From positions 210,001 to 274,000 of the forward strand of contig JASPKZ010005704.1 in assembly GCA_030220185.1 (NCBI GenBank): a stretch of 64,000 nucleotides of DNA. Reading direction: 5' to 3'. The stretch's first letter is position 1. Each line of letters begins with the position of its first letter. The notes beneath the pieces are model-generated. The model made no database searches. It saw only the letters and a list, made by a program, of their open reading frames with translations, and had not been told where the DNA came from. Source of the stretch: Diploptera punctata. Its lineage: Eukaryota; Arthropoda; Insecta; Blattodea; Blaberidae. Made by a program: the position numbers and the translations under genes. Shown in pieces: positions 50,986-62,618 of this stretch.

Positions 50986-53067
50986 TTAAATTGATGCATA
51001 CTCATTTTTGTTAAAATTTGCAATAAAATATGTTTTGTTTAAATAGAATATAATAGGTACCTTACTAATTGCAGTATATTTTGTTAAACTCTGTAAACTA
51101 CATATACATGCAAAATTTCATCTCCATATCTTGAACATTTTGGGAGTTATCAGGGAAACCGTAATGGAAAAATGAAGTTACGGAAAAAAAGCGACAAACT
51201 TACCGAAGATGTAGGTACCTTCTTAAATCAAAGGGCTCAGTCGAGTGACAGGATTGCATGTTTCTAAACATAACTCGAAAAGTAATCAATGAAAATCTTT
51301 CACTAATTTAAACATGAAGTTTCAATCTATATAAAAAATAAATGGAAAAGTGACTTTTCATGACCCTCAAAGGTGTAGATTTATCCCTTAACAAATTACG
51401 CTGCGACGTGCCCCATATTTCCTTACTATTTCCATAGTATAAAATGTTCCCGACACAGCTATAGCGGTTTATGCTCTTCTGTAAGAAAAAAATGTCAGGA
51501 AATCTATGGTCCAGACGGTGACACAGCACAGCCTTCCTAATCATGATTTTTTCTAGATAAAATTTAGGATTAAGGACTCTCCTGGCGCACCACTATCATC
51601 AACACCCAGCATATCATTGGAGCAGCGTATCCTCGCCTTCCAGGCGCCCCAACCTCAGAAGTCGGTTACAATTAAGCGAATGCCATGAGAGAACACCAGA
51701 AACGTCGAAATGACAACCTGGGGCATGTTACATATTTAATTAATTTTTGTACATCCCTTGGCAGGGTAATGTTTCGTTAACATTTATGAATAGTAGAGGA
51801 ATGTGTTTTTGCCTTCATCCTTATTGTGATCTCAAGTACCGTTATATTTTGTTCGTTTTGAATGTCTGAAAATATACAATATAATTTACGGTGATTTAAA
51901 TCCGGTTTCTGGGGAAATGCATTGAGCATTTCAACCTTAAATTAATGGTACAAGGCATTTCCGGCAAAAAATGTTATTTCCCTGAAAACCAGCAAATAAT
52001 ACCTCATTTTAACATAAATCAAGTTACAATATATTTTTAATAATAAAACCATTCAACTAAATTACTCACAAATAAAACAAATATATAATTCTATACACCA
52101 CAGAGTTTCAAATCAAATCCGCTGAAAGAAAATATACGTTGTTACGAATCTCCAAAGACGGTGGATATTTTTTTTATTTTAAAAATATTATTTAAATTAT
52201 ATTGATTTTTACAAATATTTAGGTCTCTACAACCAAATAAACAATGAAAGTTATTAAATGTGCATTCAAAAACCTGTTCAACGTTCGCTTGATTGAGATT
52301 TGACTCTATTAACCAGCAATTTATCAACAAATTAAGTGTAATCATTAATTATTCTTGTGTTGGCTGCATTTAACATGATTTGCTTCGTGCTGATGACAGG
52401 CCTGTTATAACAATATTGTGCGATGTCCAGTTGTTTCATTTTTAATCTTTTGTTTTTGACAAGTTGACTGTTTTGTAGTTGATAAGTTTATTATCTGTTC
52501 GTGGTGCGATAAATGCAGTACAAATAAACCAGTCGTGTCAAATTATAATTTGGCGTTATTATAAAATTACACAGCTTTTAAATTTCCATTGAAGTATTTT
52601 CTATTATTGTAACAAAAAAGAGGATTATATTTCTATGACTATTTTATACATAAGCTAGACACTGTATATTGATCATTTCAATTTACAGCACCTGTCACAT
52701 TTCAACCAATAACGACCAACTATCACTGAAATATTGTTGAAATGAAACTGTCGAACCAGAGTCGCAAATATACGTGGTTTGTATAAAGCAGGATTTTAAT
52801 ATCATAACAAATATGAAAGTTTAAGTTAATAATTTTATACTTTAAAATTCTATTAATATTTAAATATAACTTAAATAAAGAAAAACATCTAAATAATTCA
52901 TTGTTGTTCATTGTTGAATAAAAATGTCTCAGTAACAATTAAAGAAATTGTATTACAAAACACTTTTTGTAAATAATGCTTTTAAAAATTGTTTTAAGTC
53001 ATTGTTGTCACATTTATAAAGCTTTCTGTTATAACTGTAATAAGAACACCTGCTTAACTTCATATTC
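50986..53067. other. Longest stretch without recognised elements
   Basis: About 2 kb without a match to any repeat family found in this window. Small frames (51,308-51,544 minus; 52,142-52,345 minus; 52,723-52,938 minus) show no domains. 51,560-51,730 is less AT-rich (GCGTATCCTCGCCTTCCAGG) but I find no good splice pair. Candidate single-copy DNA. Confidence 0.35.
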
Positions 53068-54057
53068 TTAACCTTTTGAACGCCATGCCCGGCGTGCGCC
53101 GGTGAAAGTGTGTGTGCAGCTGTACGCCACGCCCGGCAGGCTCCGGTTTTCAATCTTATTATTTTAAATATTTTTTTCCTGAAGTTTTTACTTCAATAAA
53201 CTAAAATTATTTTTCGTTCTGTGTTTGTACATCCTTTCTTAGCAATACTTTGCACATCCCTTACAGAGTAACGGTACAGGCTAGTTGTAAATGGATTTTC
53301 TAAAGGAGGGTGTACATTCATGTTACAAGGCCTTTTTTTTTTTGGTTATGAAATGTTGCAATTTCAGGATTTTCTCTTTATTTATTTTATTTTTAGTTGA
53401 AAAGATACCTGACCAAGGGGTAGATCGTGCTGTAAAGCACAGTGATTTATGTCTCTAAGTTGACGAAAATACAATACGCGAGTTTATTGTGTCAGTTTTT
53501 TCAGAAGACGAGAGTGACAGTAACAGTTCATCAAATGGTTACTCGTTTGACGAATGTGATAGTAGTCCTGTTTCTAAGAGAATATTATTACAATCTAAGC
53601 CTGTAAATAGTAAAGCAAGTGATGTAGACCTAAAGGAACTGGGTGTGAGTGACAGTGGTGGGTGTGTCGCGCCAGACGAAACACGTGGCATAAAACAGCT
53701 GTTTGACTGGAATTAATTCGAACCCAGGACCATAAAAAATGTTCAACAATTTTAATATTATAAGTGTTCAGTGATAATGCCATCAAAAGTATTCAATAGG
53801 ATAAATGTTTTAGTGATAGTGATAACATATTCCAATAAATACACCGTGCTGAATTCGAACCTGGGATCTTTACAAGTGGAAGCAACACCGTCTAGCCTTC
53901 AAATAAATGTATAATAGTGAGTTTAGCATGGCATGTAGACAGTTAATTATACTTTATATACGTTTATATTATATAGTATTGCGTAGTACGTTAAATTTAA
54001 AAAACCTGGCACCCACAGTCCAGCTGGCAAAAGGGAACTCGGCGGTCAAAAGGTTAA
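53068..54057 (+). mobile_element. piggyBac-like element, 990 bp
   Basis: Flanked by TTAA on both sides, with TIRs CCTTTTGAACGCC at the left and its counterpart GGCGGTCAAAAGG at the right. TTAA targets and CCYTTTG-like ends are typical of piggyBac. The left subterminal region has a repeated ACGCCAYGCCCGGC block. The interior retains an acidic N-terminal coding remnant only (next entry), so it is non-autonomous. Confidence 0.82.
53405..53716 (+). pseudogene. piggyBac-type transposase N-terminal remnant
   Basis: Reads DQGVDRAVKHSDLC, a stop, then FIVSVFSEDESDSNSSSNGY, DECDSSPVSKR and GIKQLFDWN before a stop at 53,716. A Ser/Asp-rich acidic N-terminus is usual for piggyBac/PGBD transposases. The DDD catalytic domain is absent. 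The assignment rests mainly on the TTAA/TIR context. Confidence 0.5.
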
Positions 54058-54304
54058 ATGAAAGTAAACTAAACTCTGATTGGATGTTAAAACAATCAAC
54101 TTTTTGATCTAACAAATCAAATTTAAACCTTATATTTAAAGAACTATTAACCAATAGAATTTAAATATAACATCATGTGATGTAATAATGTTCTTTAAAA
54201 TTATAAAAGAATTACACTATTCATTTTGCATATAACTTTCCACAAAGATAGAAGCAAGAAGAGTTCTCAAGATGAAATGTAATATTTAATACAAGAATAT
54301 TAAT
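54058..54304. other. Unassigned stretch
   Basis: No supported feature. Confidence 0.35.
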
Positions 54305-54662
54305 GAAATAAAAATAAAACGTAGTTTTATTTGATTTTCATATTTATTATATAATTCAGTGACAGCTGTTTCGGTACACTGTACCTTCTTCAGACATGTT
54401 AACAAATTATGAATTGTGTTCCAACTGATCTAAGCAACAATACAACAATATTTATTTAAATTATTATTAAATTTAAATTATTAAAATTAAATTGAAATTT
54501 AATTAAATTTAAATAAATATTGTTGTATTGTTGCTTAGATCAGTTGGAACACAATTCATAATTTAACATGTCTGAAGAAGGTACAGTGTACCGAAACAGC
54601 TGTCACTGAATTATATCTTAATAAATATGAAAATCAAATAAAACTACGTTTTATTTTTATTT
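54305..54662. repeat. Palindrome of two Penelope-type terminal repeats with hammerhead-like motifs
   Basis: Arms 54,305-54,462 and 54,505-54,662 are near-perfect complements (about 157 bp) around an AT-rich loop of about 42 bp. Each carries the ribozyme-like block (54,361-54,393 minus; 54,572-54,604 plus) facing outward. 54,663-54,705 continues into a sequence also at 2,080-2,127. Confidence 0.88.
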
Positions 54663-54705
54663 AATTAATAAATATGGATTTTCATCAACTAAACACCAAC
54701 TCAAT

Positions 54706-55091
54706 TGATTCCAGAAAAGAAAATAATTTATTTTAATTAATAGTGAAGAATAATACCACTTACATTTACTTAATCTGCTGGGAACCTACAAAGTGAATAA
54801 ATTTGTAAGTATTTCTACAAGAAACAGTTTTCAGTAATTTTAAAGTGCTATCCTATCCAGTGCACCGACTTCCGACCTTGAGAAGAGAATCCGGCTCTAC
54901 CGAAAATAAAACCCAACCTGAACCAGTAATTCTTTTTGGGACACCAATCCTTCTTCAAAATGTTACTAAAACATCGGGCATGAAGAGAATTACTACATCA
55001 AAATGCCACGAGAACGCGGGACAAAGCAATTACTTCTTCATGTAAAACACAGAAAGCCGTTCTATCAAAACATTGTCATACGATAATTGCA
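54706..55091. other. Unassigned stretch
   Basis: The open frame 54,845-55,045 has no recognised domain. Confidence 0.35.
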
Positions 55092-56166
55092 ATATAGTAT
55101 CCTGCTGGAGTTCGGAGTTCCTAAAAAGTTAGTTAGACTTATTCGAATGTGTCTAAATGGCATAAAGAGTAGGGTGCGTGTAGGCAGACAGTTTTCGGAT
55201 ACTTTTGAAATCCACAATGGGTTGAAGCAAGGAGATGCACTATCTCCTCTACTATTTAATTTTGTACTAGAGCACGCCATTAAATCTTTAGAGGATGTAG
55301 AAGGCCTACAACTCAATGGTATTAATAAGCTGTTAGTTTATGCTGATGATGTAGTACTACTGGCCGATAGCGAGGAGGTACTAGAGGACAACACGCACAC
55401 ACTACTGAGTAACACTAAGAAATTGGAACTAGAAGTAAATATCAATAAAACTAAATATATGGTCACACATAGAAATGTATTATATAATGGAAATGGACAG
55501 CTAATGACAAATGAGAGAAATGTTGAGGAAGTGGCTGAATTGAAATACCTAGGAACAATAATCACAAATAAGAATGAGATGCACAAAGAAATTAATCATT
55601 GGCTCAATTCTGGAAATGCGTGCTATTATGCATTACAGAGACCCTTGACGTCTCAACTCCTTTCAAAAAAACGTTAAACTGAAATATACATAAGGCTAAA
55701 AACCATTATTCTACCAGTTATATTATATGGGTGTGAAACATGGACTCTTACTTTAAGGGAGGAAAGGAGATTACGAGTATTTGAGAATAAAGTTCTTAGG
55801 AATATTTTTGGACCAAAGTGACATGAAGACACAAGTGAATGGAGAAGACTACATAACAGTGAACTACATGGTCTTTATAGGAAGCCAGATATAATAAGAA
55901 CAGTTAAGTCTCGTAGACTGCAATGGGCAGGACAAGTGGCACGAATGGGGAATGAAATACGTTCATGGAAACGTCTTGTCGGAAAACCAGCGGGAAAACG
56001 TCCAGTTGGTAGACCAAGAATGAGATGGGAGAATAACATTAACTATGATTTGAGGGAAGTAGATTATACAGGGAATGATTCGAAAACATTATGGAAAACA
56101 TAGGGATGTATGAAGAACTTTCTTCCGCGCGGCCATGAACCTACGGGTTCGAAAAAGCCAGTGAGT
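55092..56166 (+). mobile_element. RTE-1 copy with RT core (longest coding)
   Basis: 55,087-55,677 is open for 196 codons: GVPKKLVRLIRMCLNGIKS, VGRQFSDTF, GLKQGDALSPLLFNFVLEHA, LLVYADDVVLLADSEE (YADD at 55,336-55,351), KYLGTIITNKNEMHKEI. Frameshifts then interrupt YKTIILPVILYGCETWTLT, RRLQWAGQVARMG and GRPRMRWEN, ending near TTCGAAAAAGCCAGTGAG. It is the best template for the family RT palm but lacks the endonuclease. Confidence 0.92.
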
Positions 56167-56192
56167 TAGTTATTGTCAGAGAAGAAATCTTT

Positions 56193-57497
56193 CATAAGTA
56201 ATGCCACGAGTGATTAGCAATTTATCTAGAGAATTTGGAAATCAAGAGTGGCATTTGTTAGGACTATTTAACGAATAAAATTAAGCTGTTTACTCACAAA
56301 TCATTATTTAAATATAGTTATTTTAAAATATTCATATATTTAATGTAAACGGCGATGTTTGAAAACAAATGAGAAACGATTGCTACGCTTCATTTGCTTC
56401 TTTTGTTCATCACTGCAACGAGATCATATTATTTATTGCCAAAGGAACGCAATATTGTAAGAATGCTCTCTAGTGGAGAAAAAATGAAACACATCAAACT
56501 ATATATTAATTCATTTCTGATGTCCTATGATGTAAATATGACAATTATATTTTTCTGGAATGTTATTACCTGGGTAAAATACATTTAAGAAAGTGCAAAC
56601 AGTGGTTTCTTTCTTGGCGGTATAATCAATTGCTACAAATGTTTTTATATTAACTCTCGCATGCGATATGTCTTGATATTCATGCACTATATATACAATC
56701 TGATAGCTGTATTTCTTGGAGAGTCTGGTAGCCGTATTTCTTAGGAAGCCAGTCACTGCAAAATAATGCTATGACCTATTCAGAATGTAAAAAAGGAGGT
56801 GCTTTCTTTATTATGACTATTTAACTCATGCCGCAAATGCTAGTCAATGACCAATCACGTTTCAATCTGTGTTGTTTTACAACCAATGACAGCCGTGTTT
56901 CACCTCGCTCATTATCGGTTTATCTTTATCAGCTCCTGCTTTTGTGATAAAGAAAGCTACTCCTTTTTAATGTTCTGAACAGGTCAAAGCATTATTTTTC
57001 TCCAACAAATACATTGAATATAGCAACAATGAAAAGATTCCTTGATTTTACTGAGTTGTTTACTAAAAAAATAAATGAATAACTCGCAATGTTGATTATG
57101 ATATATAGTTTGATGTGTTTCATTATTTCTCCACTTGGGTGCACTCTTACAATATTGCGATCTTATTTGGCAATAAATAATATGATCAAGCAGCAGTGAA
57201 TAAACATAACCTCACATTTCTCATTTATTTTCAAACATCGCCGTGTACATTAAATATATAAATATTTAAAAATAATTATAGTTAAACAATGATTTGTGAG
57301 TAAACAGCTTAATTTTATTCGTTAAATAGTCCTAACAAATGCCACTCTCGATTTCCTCACTTCGTGAGTCGTGAATTTATCGATAATTTGGAAATCACTC
57401 GTGGCATTACTTAAGATAAACTTCAGTTGGTAAAACACGACTGTGATTGGTTGTAAATAAAAAATCATTGAAATGTGATTGGTTAAATAGTCGTTTT
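56193..57497 (+). mobile_element. HPN-1 element (plus) with another HPN-1 nested inside
   Basis: The outer copy is 56,193-56,814 plus 57,415-57,497: CATAAGTAATGCCACGAGTG start, body to GGTGCTTTCTTTATTAT, then GATAAACTTCAGTTGG to GTTAAATAGTC. The sequence across the break matches uninterrupted copies (TTATTATGATAAACTT at 14.0 kb). Confidence 0.85.
56815..57414 (-). mobile_element. HPN-1 element (minus) nested in another HPN-1
   Basis: Begins GACTATTTAACTCATGCC, diverged body, then the hairpin module to GTGGCATTACTTAA. Inserted at TTATTAT|GATAAAC of the outer copy, with only a GA/TGA-size overlap at the junctions. Confidence 0.8.
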
Positions 57498-58020
57498 AAA
57501 TGGAATAGAATTGAGACATTCGAGTTATTAAAATCTCTAATCAGCTTGCATAGCTACATTGTACAGAAAAATTCTGGAACATACACAAACTTTATATATC
57601 CACACGTAATGCATTCATGGGTACTGACGGTGATGAAAGATGTCAAAAGTTTCAGCTTCAGTAATTCTATTCGGAATAAAATTACAATATATTAAATTTA
57701 TGTATATAAATGTATTAATCATATTTTCCATCCCACTTGCTTGTATTTTCTGTAATTTATTTTTTTTTCTTTTAACACTTAAACCATATTTTTACGGATT
57801 CAATTTTCCGCTTGTCGAGTAAATTATAAAACTGGCTGTTGGCAGCACTGCACGATACTTTAAACCTTCATATTTCATTCACACTGCTCCCAGGATTTTC
57901 CTCACGAAAAACGAAAAAAATATATTTTCACGATACGAAATAACCAAAATGATTCTAATCTTACCTTCATAACAAATATGATGCAACCAACAAATATATT
58001 CATACAGTTAAAATTTCCTT
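57498..58020. other. Unassigned stretch
   Basis: No supported feature. Confidence 0.35.
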
Positions 58021-58540
58021 TACTCTATAATGAAATTATACAAGACAATGGTAGTTCCTATTATTACTAACGGATCCAAAACATGGACAGTGACAATACA
58101 ATCTGCAGAATACAAGCTGCTGAAATTAAATTCCTCAGACCAATAGCAGAATAAAGTTCTTAGGAAAATTTTTGGTCCAAAGAGAGATGAACAGACAGCT
58201 GAATGGAGAAGACTGCATAACAGTGAATTACATGGTCTTTATAGGAAGCCAGATATAATGATAACAGTTAAGTCTCGTAGACTGCGATGGGCAGGATATG
58301 TTGCACGTATGGGGAGTGAAAGACTTGCATGGAACCTTCTTGTAGGAAAGCCAGACGGAAAACGCCCAGTTGGTAGACCAAGAATGAGCTGGAAGAATAA
58401 CATTAACCATGATTTGATGGAAGTAGATTATACAGGGAATGATTGGAAAGTATTAGCTCAGGATAGGGATGTATGGAGAGCGTATGTCCGCGCGGCCATG
58501 AACCTACGGGTTCGATAGTGCCAGTGAGTAAGTAAGTAAG
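58021..58540 (+). mobile_element. LINE relic joined to RTE-1 3' end
   Basis: 58,021-58,150 is the RTE-like relic family of window position 1 (KTMVVPIIT, then shifted). From 58,152 it is RTE-1 (NKVLRKIFGPKRDEQT codons to the C-terminus, open from 58,258 to 58,518) with a (TAAG)n tail. Followed at once by TIR-1 sequence. Confidence 0.85.
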
Positions 58541-58953
58541 TAAGTAATAAACCTAGATTTCTTCCCGGAAAATCTTGCCGCAGTGAGCGATGAGCACGGG
58601 GAAGACTTTCATCAGGAGATTTCAGCTATGGAAAAGAGATATCAAGGCAAATGGAATTCTAATATGCTAACCGATTATTGTTGGACCATCAAGAGCGATG
58701 CTCCACAGGCGAAATATAGCAGAAAATCGTCATTTCTTACTTTCTAGGTGAGTCCGAATGTTCGAATATTGTGTAGTTACGAATGTAGAAAATATTAAAG
58801 TGTTTTAAATTATAAATGTCTGTCTCTCGGAAACCTTGCGTGATGGAGAAAAACCGATATCATATTTGAATTCAGGAGAAACAATACTATCAGAACCATA
58901 TATTTTTCTTTCTGAGACAAAAAAAAAAGTTTCTCTTTTGTTCCTCAGTGTAA
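58541..58953 (+). mobile_element. TIR-1 element, copy 3 (longest coding tail)
   Basis: 5'-truncated by the RTE-1 tail. Open from the junction: LDFFPENLAAVSDEHGEDFH, EISAMEKRYQGKW, LTDYCWTIKSDAPQ, SRKSSFLTF, then TAG at about 58,747 and GTGAGTCC. It continues to CTCAGTGTAA. The extra upstream residues, absent in copies 1 and 2, show the ORF belongs to a longer parental gene. I do not recognise a named domain. Confidence 0.75.
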
Positions 58954-58974
58954 TAGGATAACGTGGACATACTT

Positions 58975-59105
58975 CGGTCTCAACTAGACATGGTCTAAAA
59001 GTCCTTTTTCTGGACGTCCAGGTCTTCGTCGTGCTCGTGTGCGATACCGAAGACCTGTATTAGAGATCCTATTTGGTGACATTCGGGATACAAGTTGTAG
59101 CCATC
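58975..59105 (-). mobile_element. LINE C-terminal relic (minus)
   Basis: Minus strand reads LQLVSRMSPNRIS and TRARRRPGRPEKG, the W/HxxRMxxxRI...GRPxKxW pattern of RTE-type C-termini. Too short to place in a family. Confidence 0.5.
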
Positions 59106-59124
59106 TGTCTCTATAGGTGGATAT

Positions 59125-59153
59125 TTTTACACGCTTTATATTAGCTTGACCTG

Positions 59154-59235
<82 letters not shown>

Positions 59236-59236
59236 A

Positions 59237-59284
<48 letters not shown>

Positions 59285-60090
59285 GTAACGGAATCTTTCA
59301 ATGCGATTTTCACCCACTTAAAATCATCGGACCGACTTGAAACTTTGTATACTTTTAGAGGACCCGTGACAATACAATAATTTCATATTTATTTTCTAAA
59401 TTCCTGGCCATAATCATCAGAAAATCAAAAAACGTGTTTTTGTATCAATGTAACGGAATCTTTCAACGCGAGTTTCGCCCACTTAGAAACATTGGATCGA
59501 CGTGAAACTTTGTATACGTGTAGAGGACCCGTGACAATACAATAATTTCATATTTATTTTCTGAAATCCTGGGCATAATCAGAAAATAAAAAAAAAGTGT
59601 ATTTGTATCAATGTAACGGAATCTTTCAACGCGATTTTAACCCACTTAGAAACATTGGATCGACGTGAAACTTTGTGTACGTGTAGAGGACCCGTGACAA
59701 TACAATAATTTCATATTTATTTTCTGAAATCCTGGGCATAATCATCAGAAAATAAAAAAAAAGTGTTTTTGTATCAATGTAACGGAATCTTTCAACGCGA
59801 TTTTAACCCACTTAGAAACATTGGATCGACTTGAAACTTTGTATACGTGTAGAGGACCCGTGACAATACAATAATTTCATATTTATTTTCTGAAATCCTG
59901 GGCATAATCATCAGAAAAAAAAGTGTTTTTGTATCAATGTAACGGAATCTTTCAACGCGATTTTAACCCACTTAGAAACGTTGGATTGACTTGAAACTTT
60001 GTATACGTGTAGAGGACCCGTGACAATACAATAATTTCATATTTTGTTTCTAAAATCCTGGCCAGAATCATCCGAAAATAAAAAAAAATG
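59125..60090 (+). repeat. SAT-Tyr satellite array 2
   Basis: The leader TTTATATTAGCTTGACCTGT, an expanded (CTAT)n run (59,153-59,284), then five units (periods about 161-166) matching array 1, with more homogeneous units (AACGGAATCTTTCAACGCGA, GTAGAGGACCCGTGACAATA). Confidence 0.92.
59153..59284. repeat. (CTAT)n microsatellite within the satellite leader
   Basis: About 33 CTAT units with one interruption. In array 1 the same place holds just ATCTATCTATG, so the run is a local expansion. Confidence 0.97.
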
Positions 60091-60138
60091 AAAACTGGTA
60101 TAATAGGTTGGGGACTTGTCGAGTCTTTAGTCAGTCGT

Positions 60139-60228
60139 TGTAAGAGCTCAGTTGGTAGAGCAGTGAACTCTTAGTGGTATATAGTTTCAGTAATCCATAC
60201 GTCGCTGGTTCAAATCCGACTGGGAGGG
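60139..60228 (+). pseudogene. tRNA-Tyr-derived module retaining the intron (copy 3)
   Basis: GAGCTCAGTTGGTAGAGCAG, GAACTCTTAG, intron TGGTATATAGTTTCAGTA, ATCCATACGTCGC, GCTGGTTCAAATCCGAC. Follows satellite array 2 at the same spacing as copy 1. Not a functional tRNA. Confidence 0.75.
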
Positions 60229-60314
60229 TTTTTTTTATAGAAGAGTATTACTTCTAGCTCATACTACAATAGTATCGAATTTGAAGATATTTACATTTTT
60301 ATCTTATTTCTTCT

Positions 60315-60487
60315 AACGTTTGCTTGTGGAGCAGCTTCGTTCCTCGGATGGTCAAGTAGAGTATATCCGGCAATTCGCCGCATGAATCTCATTTCTGCAG
60401 CTCTTAATCTTGTGATGTCTTTCTTTTTTAGAACCCAGATTTCAATTCCATTCAGAAAAGTCGGGAGGGCGAACGTTTTATACAGGG
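60315..60487 (-). mobile_element. RTE-2-like LINE fragment (minus)
   Basis: Minus strand reads LYKTFALPTFLNGIEIWVL and AAEMRFMRRIAGYTLLDHPR. Both ends truncated. Lies between the SAT-Tyr spacer and TIR-1. Confidence 0.75.
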
Positions 60488-60493
60488 TGAACG

Positions 60494-61045
60494 GTAACTC
60501 TGAGCAACAAAAAATAAACTATTTTTTGTCTCAGAAAGAAAAATATGTGATTCTGATAGTATTTTTGCTCCTCAATTCAAATGTGATATCGGGTTTTCTC
60601 CATCACGCAAGGTTTCCGAGAGACAGGTATTTATAATTTCAAACACTTTAATATGTTGTACATTCGTAACTACACAATATTCGAACATTCGGACTCACCT
60701 AGAAAGTAAGAAATGACAACGTTCTGCTATGTTTCGCCTGTGGAGCATCCCTCTTGATGGTCCAACAATAATCGGCCAGCATGTTAGGATTCCATTTGCC
60801 TTGATATCTCTTTTCCATAGCTGAAATCTCCTGATGAAAGTGTTCCCCGCTTTATTTTACAATGGACAAATGGACGAAAAAAGTTTATTAAAAAATAATT
60901 ATTTAAATCCATTAATTGAAACTGAAATAAAAACAAAACTGTGGGTGATGGAGAAATTCCGAATACGTATTTGAAAACACGATACAAAACTGCATTAAGT
61001 ACAACTATTGGTACTCATGAGACAAAAATCATGTTGACCAGTGTA
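60494..61045 (-). mobile_element. TIR-1 element, copy 4 (minus)
   Basis: Both ends present: TTACACTGGTCAACATGATT at the right (minus 5' end) and CTCTGAGCAACAAAAA at the left. The coding tail reads HFHQEISAMEKRYQGKW and LADYCWTIKRDAPQ (near 60,705-60,840), ending at the TAG/GTGAGT junction. Confidence 0.82.
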
Positions 61046-61385
61046 ATTGCACCGACAAACTTCACGGATTGATTCCTGACTGGAAATGAAGGAAGAATAG
61101 TTCTATAAACATGTGCCCGGAAAATAACGATGTGCGTGCAACAACAACAGATCGTCCCGGTACACAGTACATAGCACAATCGCATCCACGTCACAACAGA
61201 TGTTCAAAGTGGCCTCCATGGGATGCAATACACGTCCACATGTCGTATCATGAATTGCTTCATTTTTTGCATGTTTTGGCCTCCTCCGAATAGCGTCACA
61301 GGCGACGTGGACAGGCTGTTGAAGGGTATGTACATCAAGGACTGGTTCAGCACACACAACGCTTTCCAGATGCTCCCACATTAGA
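61046..61385 (-). other. Unassigned, less AT-rich block
   Basis: The minus strand is open over about 60-90 codons (GRVLHPMEATLNICCDVDAI). The style suggests an old transposase or LINE fragment but I cannot assign it. Confidence 0.3.
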
Positions 61386-62024
61386 GGGTGTGAAGAATTT
61401 GAGTATCTGGGAGTAAAAGTAGATAAAGAGAATAAACAAGAAAGTGATATTAAGAACAGAATAAATAAATGTAAAGCAATAAGAGCAATAATGAATGGAG
61501 TCTTATGGAACAGACATATAACCAGGAAAAATAAGTTACAAATATATAATTCAATAGTGAGAAGTACTGTCACATATGGAGCTGAAGTTTGGAAATTCAA
61601 CAAAAAAATAGAACAAAAACTTAAGTCGACGGAAATGGATTTCTTGAGGAGAGCAGCAACATGTTCAACATTAGGAAGATTTTCAAAGTTAGAAAAAATA
61701 AGAAATACTGTGATACGAGAAAAAATGAATATTGGTTATTCAATGGTAGATTATAATATACGGTATAAGCTATTAAATTGGTATGGGCACGTATGACGAA
61801 TGCAAGAAGAAAGATTACCCAGAAAAACATTGGAATGGTGTCCACCTGGAAGAAGAAGAAAAGGAAGACCTCGAAACTCGTGGATGCAAGAAATAAGAAC
61901 TGGAATGAGATCAAGAGGACTGGACGACATGGAGTGGATGGAGAGAGACGAGTGGAGAAGGAAAATCAAACTTTAGGCACAGGAAGATGTGTAAACATTA
62001 AAAATCTGTATATACAATAAAATA

Positions 62025-62063
<39 letters not shown>
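61386..62063 (+). mobile_element. RTE-3 LINE 3' region with (TTA)n tail
   Basis: EFEYLGVKVDKENKQESDI, STVTYGAEVWKFNKK, EMDFLRRAATCSTLGRFSK, NWYGHV, one TGA stop (61,794-61,796), RMQEERLPRKTLEWCPPGRR, MEWMERDEWRRKIKL, then a 3' UTR and (ATT)n (62,025-62,063). A single stop in about 190 codons: fairly young, 5'-truncated. Confidence 0.88.
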
Positions 62064-62618
62064 CATCATTTTCATTATTGAAGTAAGCTAAGTGCGGAGG
62101 CAGTACTGCATGACTTGTATTGGATAAACTTGCAACAAAAAGTAGCTTGAAGTATAGGGAGGGGGGGGGAGGGAAGTGATTTCCATTTGAGTCCGGGCAG
62201 ATGTGAAAGTTCAAAGAGTTTGAGTCTCTCTTTGTCTCCCTTTCAACGACTTTTTGTTACATGGATGGCTAAATGCTTTGACCTCTATAAGTAACTAAAC
62301 CCCCGGAGCTCCATTAAGAAGATGTGTCTCGCTGGTCCATGGTGTTGATCCGCTCAAAGGGAAGGTCTGGGCCTCAGATAATCCTTCAAGTGTATCACTT
62401 AACAAGATACTTAATTATTCACAAACTTCATTTATCCCTCGTTAAACCCCCCCCACTTCAGTTCACAAGTGTCTTTTTTGTGTATCTTTAATTTTCTTTG
62501 CCTAAACATAACCTATTTTTCTTCATGCCTGAGTCGTTTCTTTTTTCGGTTTGCATCGCTAAAATGCAGTGCTTACTTGGGGACACGCCGCTAGAACTCA
62601 CATAAAGAAACTGCAAGT
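62064..62618. other. Unassigned, with a short G run
   Basis: Contains a (G)n-rich stretch at 62,159-62,173. No supported feature otherwise. Confidence 0.35.

Noticed and set aside
59146..59340. YLSI-repeat open frame
   Set aside because: Translation of the CTAT microsatellite.
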